From Stereum hirsutum FP-91666 SS1 (taxonomy: Eukaryota > Basidiomycota > Agaricomycetes > Russulales > Stereaceae): a DNA stretch of 64,000 nt. The stretch is taken from the NCBI RefSeq assembly GCF_000264905.1, contig NW_006763145.1, forward strand, positions 536,428 through 600,427, in the 5' to 3' direction. The notes beneath the pieces were generated by a model that was not told where the DNA came from, did no database searches, and saw only the letters and a program-made list of their open reading frames with translations. Numbering within the stretch: the first letter of the stretch is position 1; each line of letters begins with the position of its first letter. Below are positions 34,367-44,510 of this stretch, piece by piece. The translations under genes and the position numbers were made by a program.

Positions 34367-36333
34367 ATGGCCTCGGCGCGAGACATTCCTACTCAAGAGT
34401 GAGCTTCACAGTATTCCTCTTACCTATCATCATTTTTTCTGGTGCTAATGAACTACAGCAGAGCTCGTGACAAATTCCGGCAGCACGTCGATCAGGAAAT
34501 TGCCAAAGTCGCTGCGCTCCTCACAACATTACAATCCGCCTGCAATGAAATCACACCCATATCGACCCTTACGGACGAAATACTGTCTCATATATTCCTT
34601 CAATATGCGACCGTTGTTGAAAGAGGCACGTCGGGCCGATGGACAAGGTTGATGCGCGTCTGTAAACGCTGGCGCCGAATCTGCCTAGCCGACGCCCGCC
34701 TGTGGTCGTATATTACTCCAGACCGTCCTCGCTGGATGCTGGATCGAAAGCCAGCACTCCCTTTTTCTCAAAGGCTTCAGCTATCAGCGCGTCTACCTTT
34801 GACATGCAGGTTCAATCTCAACATTAATGGCGACAATACAGCTCTCCCGAATTTGGCCACCGTGCTAACCACGCAGAACCATCGAGTCCGCTCATTAACT
34901 ATCATCGGAAACGAAAGTCATCTTACTCAAGCGCTCGAGGGTATCGGAGACCTGCCCATCCTTCGAGATCTTGAGATCAGACCGCCGGCCTTTGAGGAAG
35001 AGGCAGGGCCTCAGTACACAATACCTGCCGGGTTCATGCAGTTGAATGCGCCACATATTCGATCTCTCATTCTCGTGCGCGCTCTCGCACCACCTTCTTG
35101 GCACCTTCTCGCGGACTTGACATATCTCGAACTCCGCAACGTAAAGGGTCGAATCACCGAACCACTACCGTCGTTCCAAGATGTGTTGTCCATCATATCC
35201 CGATCTCCTCGAATGAGACATCTGCAACTCTTTAACTACTGGCGTGAGGACGCGGATGAACTCAGCACTGTGCCGATTACTACCGACGCCATTACTCTGT
35301 CACACTTGGATTGTCTCGATGTCGGCGGTGGTGCTGCGTACCTTGTCGTCCTCTTCAAATCCCTCGCTCTTCCGCCACACACCTCACTCTGCTTCTTTCC
35401 TCACGAAACCCACGATGGCGCCTCCATCAAATAGAGACCGTGAAATCGGCGAGAATCTAAACTCGGAGATTAGAGCGAAACTCAATCGAGTTTCGCTCCA
35501 CCGGCACGAGCGCTCACCACTGAGTTTGGAGCATCAACCGTTCCAGTCTCGGCTTTTGAGTTTCGATTTTGGACGATTTCACGCTCTCTAATCTCTCCTC
35601 GTACCACTTCATCGTTTTCTACATCGACCTGGAGTGCCCATTTTCCGTTCTCTCTGTATTGAAGGCAACCCCAACAACTTTCTCCGCCTTTCAGCCCACA
35701 CAACCAGTACTTGTCCGGGCCTCAATCCCATGATGGGTATCACAGATCCCGACAAGGCCCATCTTTCGATCATCACGCGACCTCGTCGCCACCGTGACAT
35801 GCGCTCTATGATCAAGAAGTTCATCCACACGCTCCCACTCCAGCCGTCCGTCAAGCTTAGCCTGAACGCGCTTACACTTCGAGACGAGAAAAATTGCTCC
35901 TTGAAGACGTGGACGACTATTGGGCAGCTCGTTCCGCAGCTCGAGAAGGATCGGTCTCAACGGGGGAATGGTGCTCATGTTGCAGGGGTTATTGGCCGGG
36001 ATGGAGAGTGGAACGAAGGGCGTGTCTGGGCGTAGGCAGAGGCGACTGATCAGGGAGGTGCCGTTGGATCCGTCGAGCCTTGTGCTTCAATGCTGCGAGC
36101 GAGACGATACCCAGCAGATATATTCGGCGCTACTTCAGCACCTTACGGACTATCAGAACATGGAGACTAGGGCGAAGGTGAAGGGCAATCTCTGGAAAAG
36201 GCTTGAGTTCACGAATCTGAGGTCGCAGACGATGGTGAACGACCTTATAATTCATTGGACGAATCTTGGCGACGTCGTTTCGGAACTAGATTATCATCCA
36301 AAACCGGGAGGAAAGAAGGAGTCAGATTTGTGA
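34367..36333 (+). pseudogene. F-box protein, cluster copy 5, broken
   Basis: The first exon 34367-34398 (MASARDIPTQ) joins by the family phase-2 intron to 34,459. The F-box is whole (ISTLTDEILSHIFLQYATVV, then LMRVCKRWRRICLADARLWS). The frame stops at 35,432-35,434 (after DGASIK) where a MITE is inserted. Homology resumes at about 35,604 with VPLHRFLHRPGVPIFRS. A second lesion near 35,945, a small deletion, shifts the frame between QLVPQLEK and IGLNGGMVLMLQ. The C-terminal part then runs on to 36,333 with the basic motif GTKGVSGRRQRRLIRE. As it stands the gene can make only an F-box plus the first half of the Leu-rich region (about 336 residues). Confidence 0.85.
35434..35588. mobile_element. 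155-bp MITE with terminal inverted repeats and TA target duplication
   Basis: The left end (35,434-35,464) begins GAGACCGTGAAATCG and the right end, read on the other strand (35,588-35,558), begins GAGAGCGTGAAATCG. The two 31-base ends match at 26 positions. TA dinucleotides flank both sides (35,432-35,433 and 35,589-35,590). This fits a non-autonomous Tc1/mariner-type element. It has no coding capacity. An internal perfect 11-bp hairpin (35,473-35,483 with 35,488-35,498, GAGCGAAACTC) is present. Its insertion creates the stop in F-box copy 5. Confidence 0.75.
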
Positions 36334-36611
36334 ACGGAGCTGAGGTGGCGTTGAATGACCGAACTTGGGATGAGGCATGAAGTAATATATTAGACCTTAT
36401 CTGTTGATGAGGCTGGATGAAACAATGAAATAATGTTGATAGAGTCGGTCGACCGTCGACCAGCGTCGCCACTCGTGTCCGGTGGCACGGTCTCAACACG
36501 TGACGTAGAAGAACCCAGATTTCAGATTCACCAGAATATAAAGGGTTCAACGTTCAAGACTGTCACAGCTTTGCGTTCGTTCTGCGCCCCCTCCCAACCA
36601 CATATCTCCCG
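36334..36611. other. Short spacer before kinase-like copy 2
   Basis: This is presumed promoter DNA. No gene or clear TATA box is seen. Confidence 0.35.
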
Positions 36612-37445
36612 ATGTCTTCCTGGCTCGAGTCTCCGTTTCAACGCCTCAAATTCTCTATTTACTGTCTACTCTCTTCACCAGAGCCAAGCAGTGTCCGCCG
36701 ATTCAAATTCGGCATTCCTCTTGTCATGAAGCGCACCGCACGATCTGTGTCCACGGAAGCAGATGCTCTTGCTTTTCTCAACTCTACAGGGCTCGATCTC
36801 CCTATACCGCGTCTGTTCGACACAATTCATCTCGGGGAAGAAACGTACACGATCATGACGCGTCTTCCTGGAGTACATCTACGCCACCTGCTCATGGATG
36901 ACACGATAGCCATCGAAGATTTTCAAAATATCGTCGACGATATCCTCGCTGTACTCCAAAAGCTCTGGACCCTCCGACAACCACCTTGCGACTCCGGCAA
37001 AGTCATGCTCAGTGCCAGCGGACACGGTCTGCCGGATGGGTCGAATTTCAAAGACACACATTACGGGCCCTGTCCCTCCATCCTCGACTGCTACGTACGG
37101 ATCACCGGGCACTTCAGGGTCCCCGGCGATCCTCCGTGGTCTGGAGACGTGCTCACTTCGAAACATCCCGACCTGGTCCAGGCTGTCACATCCGACCGCG
37201 TCGCTTGGGTCGCTGGCGATCTCCGGCCACACAACATCCTGATCGTGGATGGCAGGCTGAGCGGAATTATTGATTGGGAGGATTCTGGGTGGCTGCCCCT
37301 CCACTGGCAGTTGCATACGCTTCGTAACTTCTGCTGGGGAAATCCCAGAGACTACTGTGATCTGTGGAGGAAGGTGAAGTTTCCGCAGGAGACGGAAGAG
37401 GCGTTTGACGCGTCGTGCAAGTTGATTCAATACCACGTCGTTTAG
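36612..37445 (+). CDS. APH/choline-kinase-like phosphotransferase, copy 2
   Basis: A single exon of 277 residues. The fold family (APH, protein-kinase-like) is shown by the N-lobe lysine in FGIPLVMKRTARS, the hinge-like YTIMTRLPGVHL, the catalytic loop WVAGDLRPHNILI (Asp and Asn in the D-x4-N spacing) and the metal-binding IIDWEDSGW. These proteins phosphorylate small molecules such as aminoglycosides, choline or fructosamine, and sometimes proteins. Fungi have many uncharacterised members, and the substrate cannot be told from sequence. It is cytosolic, with no signal peptide. It lies downstream of F-box copy 5 and upstream of an F-box fragment. Confidence 0.85.
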   Translation: MSSWLESPFQRLKFSIYCLLSSPEPSSVRRFKFGIPLVMKRTARSVSTEADALAFLNSTGLDLPIPRLFDTIHLGEETYTIMTRLPGVHLRHLLMDDTIAIEDFQNIVDDILAVLQKLWTLRQPPCDSGKVMLSASGHGLPDGSNFKDTHYGPCPSILDCYVRITGHFRVPGDPPWSGDVLTSKHPDLVQAVTSDRVAWVAGDLRPHNILIVDGRLSGIIDWEDSGWLPLHWQLHTLRNFCWGNPRDYCDLWRKVKFPQETEEAFDASCKLIQYHVV

Positions 37446-37925
37446 GCGCGTGGATATATTCTCGTTTTGCTCTCATTTTCTGCCCGACTTACGGTATGCG
37501 TCAGTTTATCAGGATCGTTTGATTTCTGGATGTGATCTATATGTGCGGACATCACAATGCGTTGGTGGGTGAGGGTTCGAAACCTCGGTGGTGTCTTTGT
37601 TTCATTGGCGGTTCCTTCTTCGGTCGAGTTTGTTACTAGTTCTTTGAACGAGCTTTTTTGACACGGTCTTTTATGCTCTCTTCCCTGCTTTCATCCCTGC
37701 TTTCAAGTTCCGTTCACGTGTATGTACTTATTCTCCAACTATGCCCTCTAAGATAACATGCGAACTGTCATCGCATCCTTTTCCTGCAACTCACGAGAGC
37801 GTTTTGCTCATCAGAAAGTTTCGATTTTGGATCTGCATAGTCGGTCTTGGGTACTCAGAACGTCCGCAGAAAATAGTCGTGTACGTGTGGCGCGTCCCAT
37901 ATTTGTCCTCGATCTGGTCGCAAGC
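37446..37925. other. Intergenic
   Basis: This is the 3' flank of kinase-like copy 2. No gene is seen. The motif GGTTCGAAACC near 37,574 looks like a tRNA B box, but no tRNA fold surrounds it. Confidence 0.4.
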
Positions 37926-38285
37926 TTGTTCCACAACTCGAGAAAGTCACGATCGGCCTAAATGGAGGAATAATACTCACGATACGAGACTATTGGCCAC
38001 AATGAAGCATGGAACGAAGAGCGTGTAGGCGGCTGATCAAGGAGGTGTTGTTGGATGTGTCGAGCCTTGTGCTTCAGTTACCTCAACACCTTACAGACTA
38101 TCAAAACATAGACTCGGGCGAAGATGAAGAGCATCTGGAAGAGGCTTGAGTTCACGCATGTGAGGTCACAGACGATGCTGCTGGACGATATCAGAATTCA
38201 TTGTATGAACCTCAGTGGCGACGTCGTTTCGGCAATACATTATCATCCAAAATCGGGAGAAGAGAAGAAGATGTCAGATTCATGA
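37926..38285 (+). pseudogene. F-box gene 3' fragment (relic)
   Basis: This aligns with the 3' end of F-box copy 5 (about 35,935-36,333). Shared stretches include GTGGAACGAA / ATGGAACGAA, GTCGAGCCTTGTGCTTCA, CACCTTACRGACTATCA, AGGCTTGAGTTCACG, GGCGACGTCGTTTCGG and the end TCAGATTYRTGA. It has stops and frame changes (for example TAG right after AAGAGCGTG, where the SGRRRRR motif should start), no F-box, and no upstream part. It is the truncated remains of a duplicate. Confidence 0.75.
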
Positions 38286-38547
38286 AAGGAGCAGAGGTGG
38301 CGATGAATGATCGACGATTGGATGTGGCATAAAGTGATCTATTGTAGTTCAGAATCATGTGACAGGCGCAGAAAAGATCACTGATGGAATGGCGTTTCGC
38401 GAGTGCGGGATAGTGAAGCAACGACACAACTACCTGAGGTCAAGCGTGGTTGAAGTCTATGTATAACATTTTCATATTCTTCTCAGGAAAAGCGAAATTA
38501 TTTGGAGCTGGGGCGGTTGTCTATGAGAAAGAATCCATGCTCACCTA
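38286..38547. other. Spacer
   Basis: No gene is seen between the F-box relic and the convergent minus-strand gene. Confidence 0.35.
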
Positions 38548-39087
38548 TCAGATGGCCAAGACGTGGGACGCGTTCAGCTCGCCACGCTCGACTTCCTGCT
38601 CAAGGCCGACGCTGATGCTCTTCACCGTCTCTTCGAACCATTGAGGCGTCTCTTTTCGCTGAAGCCATCCCGCATCTTGAATGTGAGAAATCACGTAAAG
38701 CACCCACGTCCTGCAAGTCAATCCCGCCGCACGGTTTTCTTGCAGAGTGGCGTAACCAAGTCGTTTGTCCTCCGGAAAAGCTTCGAGAGCAACCTTCTTG
38801 AATGCCTCCAGACCGGGAGAGGTGAAACCTTTGACTTTCATGTACGCGAAGACGACTGCATAGTTCTTCAGATATGTCGTCGTCTCGTTGACGGTCTCGA
38901 TGACGACCCCCTCCCACTTTCCACTGGGATGGTTTGCCTCAAGGGTCATCCATTGGAGTTCGGTGGCAACCCCAGCCGCATCCGTTAGATAGAGAATCCA
39001 ATGAAATTTCCCGAGCTCGCCAAATATTTGGGAAGTCGCGATGTAGAGGCTGTTTGCCTCGAGGGTAATAACCGGGTTTGTGGACAT
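38548..39087 (-). CDS. Uncharacterised basidiomycete protein, possibly DUF7770-type
   Basis: A single exon of 179 residues starting MSTNPVITLEANSLYIATSQ. The N-terminal half has a beta-rich pattern (GKFHWILYLTDAAGVATELQ), and the C-terminal half is helical (RTWVLYVISHIQDAGWLQR). The HW-aromatic strand followed by a short polar turn and WMTLEANHP recalls the DUF7770 group of small fungal proteins. This is a weak family match made from memory. There is no signal peptide or membrane segment. It sits between the F-box relic and the tandem dehydrogenases. Confidence 0.6.
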   Translation of the reverse strand: MSTNPVITLEANSLYIATSQIFGELGKFHWILYLTDAAGVATELQWMTLEANHPSGKWEGVVIETVNETTTYLKNYAVVFAYMKVKGFTSPGLEAFKKVALEAFPEDKRLGYATLQENRAAGLTCRTWVLYVISHIQDAGWLQRKETPQWFEETVKSISVGLEQEVERGELNASHVLAI

Positions 39088-39851
39088 GGCTGAGATATAC
39101 GATCGATTAGCTGGACAATCAGGATAGTGAATATGCGGCCAGGCGCACTGTATGTGGAAGATGCAGGAAATGACTCGGAGAATAACGGCGGTCGCCTTGA
39201 ACTCCTGAATAACGAGGAGAGTGAAAATGAGCGCGCTATGATGAATCTATTCCGAGGTGATGACTCGAGACTCACACAAGGAGATACTTGTATGGAAGAT
39301 GAAGCGTTGAGAAGGACGTTGGGAAAAGGTTTGATAGCTGTATCACCTTCGTGGCCTTGAGGGAAACTTGAGGCGGACACGTGTGCTGCAGTCTACGGGT
39401 GGCGATTGTACATCCAAGTGTCCAAGAATGGAAGGTAGAAAGGTCAGAAGCCAAAGTCAAGCGTGCTGGAAAACCCGTGGGATGATTGCTTCTAGTAAGA
39501 GGAATGCCCACAGATTTAGTATCAGTTCATGACCCAGGTTCAGGGCGAACGACATGGTGGCAGCCTTCAAATCACGAAGAAAACGAGGATCCCTTACCGC
39601 CACCTTCGCGAAGTTGGTTTATGCTTCTGCCTTCAGCAGCCCCACGTTCCTTATGTCTGCTCTTTGTCTGCTCCGCGTTGCAACGATCACACATCAAGGA
39701 CGCTCCTGATAACACCCCAGTGCCAAAAGTCTTCGGCACACAGGCGTACCTCGATGTTTTCATTGAGCTCCTTCCCCCCGCCGTCCCCGACATTGCTACA
39801 TCGCTCGCGCCGGACACTCATAGAGAATAAAGGCTGTGCTCCATACCCCCA
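39088..39851. other. Intergenic
   Basis: This holds the promoter of the preceding minus-strand gene and the 3' flank of dehydrogenase copy 1. Short frames on both strands look random. Confidence 0.4.
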
Positions 39852-41284
39852 TTAGACAGAGATTTTGACAACGACTTTCCCAACGTGCTGACCAGAGCCG
39901 AGATACTCGATAGCCTTCACTGTATCTTCAAACGCGAACACACGATCGATATGCGGCTTCAACTCATTCGTTTCGATAAAACGAAGCATATCTGTATGAA
40001 GCTGCTTGGATCCCACGTCAACTCCACTGCATAATTCAAGGCGTGTCGGCTTGTGAGCGAGTGTGATAGCAGTGTGGAGCGGCGATTGGACATACCGTAT
40101 AGTCAGGTTCTTCAAGAGCACATGCATCAAGACGTTTGGGCCTGGTTTCTGTTGATCTCCCAAAAAGCCGATGCAGTGGATGTTACCACCATATGCTGCG
40201 CAATTGAAGCATTTCTCAATCTGCTCAACGCCTACATTATCGAAAATATGATGAGCGCCGACACCTTCCGTGAGCTATGTATGGGATGTCAGGGTGGTTA
40301 GTATTAGAACTCTAGAAACGAATGGTGAAAAGGGTCGAACGAGTGAACACTGACTGCGAGTACGACCTTATCCCAGTCGGGGTTCGTCTTATAGTTAATC
40401 GTGTGCGTAGCCCCGAGTTTCTTGGCAATCTAGACAGGTGCAATCAAAGGAGCGCGAAGTCACGTTCAGGATTGCGTCGGTGCAACATCAGCCAATAAAG
40501 CTCACCGCAAGCTTTTCATCTGAGCCGGACGTGATGATTGTCTACCAAAACTACCCACATCAATTTCTGCATCCCAATCACTGAAACAAATGAAGAGGAG
40601 AAATTTAACCGCGAAACACTGACCTTCGCACCGGCCCTAACTGCGAATAACAAACCTGCCATCGACACGCCTCCGGTGCCCTGGAACAGTACGGTCTGTC
40701 CAGGCACAAGAGGGTTTCCGTTGTATAACGCATTCCACGCCGTAACACCAGCACAGGGCCAACAAGCAGCTTCTTCGTAGCTCAAATGTTTCGGGACATG
40801 GAGGAGGCCATCGCTCTTGAAGACGCGGTACTCCTGCAGAACACCGTCCAAGCCTTCTCCTAAATCCTGTCCTAAAATATCAGAAGACGAGATGTCACAT
40901 TCAGCGAACGTCCGGACAGAAACAGGATGAACGAAAGGAAGACTAACTTTGTCCAGTGCGTGTCCCGAAGATATGAGATTGGCTGAAGTTCGCGGTAACC
41001 CTATCCCCCTTCTTGAACTCCTCCGCCCCCACGCCCTCTCCCACCTCCACAACCTCACCAGCCATGTCGCTCCCTAAAACTCGATTGGGCGAACGAGAGA
41101 CGGGGTAAAAGGCTGCGCTCATGGCGAAGTCGCGGTAGTTGAGAGAGACTGCGTTGATTTTGATGAGGACTTCATGCGCTCTCGGAGAGGGTATGGATGT
41201 CGTGCGTTTGGAGATGGTGTGGAGGCCGCCACCCGCATGGGGGAGGATGAAAGCTGTGTTTGATGGAGGAGTCTGAGAGGACAT
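39852..41284 (-). CDS. Medium-chain dehydrogenase/reductase, copy 1
   Basis: Six exons, 41284-40948, 40871-40624, 40541-40506, 40429-40355, 40274-40096 and 40026-39852, give 349 residues. The GroES-like domain (SLNYRDFAMSAAFYPVS, VLGSDMAGEVVEVGEG, KKGDRVTANF) is followed by the NAD(P)-binding Rossmann domain with GTGGVSMAGLLFAVRAGAK, then SGSDEKLAIAKKLGATHTIN. The C-terminus is HIDRVFAFEDTVKAIEYLGS. The structural-zinc cysteines of classical alcohol dehydrogenases are not visible, which points to quinone oxidoreductase or enoyl-reductase-like activity on an unknown carbonyl or alkene substrate, cytosolic. It lies in tandem with copy 2, which has the same exon pattern. Confidence 0.85.
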
Positions 41285-41856
41285 GGTGCTGGATCGGTTT
41301 GAGCGAAGATGATCTAGAAGCCCCAAGTTATATGCCTGAGGATCTAGCGCACAGAGGATCGGAAGAGCAATCAATGCCATGACAGCAAACATTAGCTAGT
41401 CCCGTCGAGGCGCCCACATTTCAGGCCCACGAAACAACTACCAAGAGCGTGCACAAAAGGCTACGGAGACCTGAACAGATTCTCGCTATCGCCGATGGGA
41501 GAAAATATCGGTTTCAGCGAGGAACTTGAAGATTCGGACGTAACGACGTACCCCTTGAGTCGTAAACCCGAGTCATCTTCGACATGTTTCGCACGACACC
41601 GACACCTGAGTAGGGGAGACTGGAGCCGAAGAGTTCGTCCATTCATGTACATACCCTGTCCATCCAGATCACGTGTATTCACTTCGAGCCATACGAGGTC
41701 CACGACACTTTGAGTTTGCTTAAACGGGAGTATCTTCCTTCGCCATTGTGCGCACACTGCCCGCCGTGTATTATTACCTAGCCCATCTACGGGCTTCAAA
41801 AAGATCATTGCTTTCGTCACCTGCGGACCGTATAACACCACCAACCGTGCTACAGT
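41285..41856. other. Spacer between the tandem dehydrogenases
   Basis: A 127-codon minus-strand frame (41,461-41,844) is present, but its sequence is not protein-like. No gene is called. Confidence 0.4.
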
Positions 41857-43331
41857 TTAAGTAGACACTTTCACGACGACCTTCCCAATGTGTCGTCCCA
41901 AACCAAGATACTCGAGAGCCTTCATCGCATCCTCAAACGCGAACACGCGATCGATATGAGGCCTCAGCCCATTCGTCTCAACAAACTGAAGCATTTCCAT
42001 ATGGAGCTGCTGCGAGCCGACATACACTCCACTATAGCCATGGCAGGGTGTTAATTCGCAAATGAGCAGCCTAGAGCGAAACGTCCGAAAGTATAGAAGA
42101 ATGAGCGGGTTCACGTACCGTATCGTGAGGTTCTTCAACAGAGCGTGCATCAATACATTCGGACCCGGTTTCGTTTGATCGCCCAGAAAACCGATACACT
42201 GGATGTTGCCACTGTACGCGGCGCAGTTGAAACATTTCTCTATTTCCTCGACGCCTACGTTGTCAAAGATGTGATGCGCACCGACGCCGTTTGTAAGCTA
42301 TGACGCATGGGGGCAGTTGGTTTTCGTCGGCGGATACACGGCAGAAAGCGAGTGAATACTGACTTCGAGGACGACTTTGTCCCAGTGCGGATGAGTCTTG
42401 TAGTTGATAGTGTGCGTTGCCCCGAGTTTCTTGGCGATCTTGACGAATCGTGGCAAAACGACAAGTTAGCGGTCGTATCAAGAAGGAAGAACGTGCAAAG
42501 CTCACCGTAAGTTTCTCATCCGAACCGGACGTGATGATCGTCTACCGTATGCAGATTCCATCATAATCTTGTATAGGAACATAAAGGAAACAAGAAGATA
42601 AACTTGTGTTGCTCACTTTTGCACCAGCTCTAACAGCAAACACCAATCCAGCCATCGACACGCCTCCCGTCCCCTGAAAGAGCACCGTTTGTCCAGGTTT
42701 AAGCGGAGTCCCACCATACAACGCGTTCCAAGCCGTGACACCAGCACAAGGATAACAAGCCGCTTCTTCGTAGCTCAAATGCTTCGGAATGTGAAGGAGA
42801 GCGTCGGCCTTGAAGACACGGTACTCCTGCAATACGCCGTCCACCTCTTGACCTAGGACGTGTGCGGTGAGGTCTATGAGAAGATAAGTAAGTAGATGGC
42901 TATAATTGAGTCGTTGATGTGATTGAAACTTTGATAAATGTTGGAATCGACAGGACGGATACGTGGCCTTCTAGGAGGAGGAAGAACAACTCACTAGGTC
43001 CATACTCCGTCCCGAAGAGATGAACTTGGTTAAAGTTCGCAGTGACCCTATCCCCAACTTTGAACTCTTCCGCACTGACGCCCTCTCCCACTTCCACAAC
43101 TTCTCCAGCCATATCGCTCCCCAACACCACATTGTCAGGAGGAGAAATAGGATAAAAAGCAGATATCATCGCAAAGTCGCGATAGTTGAGAGAGGCGGCA
43201 TGGATCTTGACGAGAATTTCATGTGCTTTGGGTGAGGTAATGGGAGAGGTGCGTTTAGTAACAGAGGCAAGTCCGGCGCCGACATGGGGGAGGGTGTAGG
43301 CAGTGTTGAAAGGATGATTTTCAGGAGACAT
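41857..43331 (-). CDS. Medium-chain dehydrogenase/reductase, copy 2
   Basis: Exons 43331-42995, 42873-42617 (or 42852-42617), 42541-42506, 42438-42364, 42297-42119 and 42031-41857 give 352 (or 345) residues. Exon lengths 1, 3, 4, 5 and 6 equal those of copy 1 exactly. Key segments are SLNYRDFAMISAFYPIS, VLGSDMAGEVVEVGEGV, GTGGVSMAGLVFAVRAGAK and DKVVLELTNGVGAHHIFDNV. The acceptor of exon 2 is ambiguous, since two AGs 21 bases apart both keep the frame. Activity is as for copy 1; the substrate is unknown. The two genes arose by tandem duplication after the intron pattern was fixed. Confidence 0.85.
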
Positions 43332-44510
43332 GGTTGAGTTTTGTCGATGAAGTCGCGTTGGACGAATTCTGAATACAATGGTATTGGAAGAAGACAATCT
43401 ACAGGATGGTTATATATTCGGTACTCCATCGACTGGCAGCTAACGATAGGAGGATAGTTTAAAGTTCGTTAGGCAGTATACCGTCGGGACTCACTGAATG
43501 GCCTCACTTTGAAAGGTCAGTTTACTGCGTCAGCCAGTATGCCGACGGGAGTATACCCCACTTTGAACTCTGTAAGTATAAATCAGCTTACTAGCATTCT
43601 AAGGAAACTATCCTTTCCTAGATTGTGTTGGCGCTCTGGATTTTCGCGCCTCAACCTTCGACCATGGAGTCTAGTTACCGCCGATGCTCCTACTTACCAC
43701 CCCCTTACCAAAGCTTTACAAAGTCCGATTCCAACTAGAACCGCAAGAGAGATGCATCGGCGATAAAACGTATGACTGAAAGCCTACACCTGAGACATGT
43801 TCATAACAGCGACCTAATCCTGAGCACCGAACGCACTGTGGAGTTGACCCATCGCTTTCCATACTCTGTCCATCATCGGAGTGTAAAAAGGAACCAAAGA
43901 TTTCGAGCCACATAAGGCCACATAGGGTGTACTGGTAGGCGCGCATCTGAGCTCGTTGAGAAGAGAAGTGACGGTACAAGCCTATGCTGCCATACAAGGT
44001 CCATTATTGTTGAAAATGGATTTGGGTGTTTGTTTGTCCTTGTTGATTTCTAAGGCTCTTGGCGTCCGCTTTGTCCGAGATTCCGACAGTCGCCACTCCT
44101 CGCCACTCACCAGAAGCAAAACTTCCACAGGGCTTCTAATAGTCACGCACAGGCCCAAGCTTATCTTCCCCGTTTCAAGGCAGAGAAGGAGTCCTACAAA
44201 TGTGAGTGATGAGCTATGCTTTGATCTACTTCTCAGACCCTCAGGCTCGCGGCCCCCAACTATCGCGGCGTCTAATATTTTATCAGCTCAGTGTTAGAGA
44301 ACGTGACTACTTGGTAGTGAACTATTCAAGACACGGCATCGTATATCAGTTGTGAGTAGGCTGGAACAAATTTACGCGCGGTCCTTGGTCTCTGAAGTGT
44401 TGTGTGAGTGACCGCCTCGCCTCCTCGTAAGTCCGCCCAGCAGCACTTACCGACATATTTGGAACAGGTCTTCTCACCCGCCGGTCACCTATCTTGGTAT
44501 ATCACCCAAC
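43332..44510. other. Intergenic, with a short direct repeat
   Basis: This is divergent between dehydrogenase copy 2 and F-box copy 6. An imperfect direct repeat, GCAGTATACCGTCGGGA...CCTCACTTTGAA near 43,471 and CCAGTATGCCGACGGGA...CCCCACTTTGAA near 43,533, lies close to the dehydrogenase start. It could be regulatory or leftover repeat. No gene is supported elsewhere in the region. Confidence 0.35.

Noticed and set aside
37561..37600. tRNA-like B box GGTTCGAAACC
   Set aside because: No A box, no acceptor stem and no cloverleaf can be drawn around it.
41461..41844. 127-codon frame between the tandem dehydrogenases
   Set aside because: No similarity to the dehydrogenases or to other families; likely spacer DNA.
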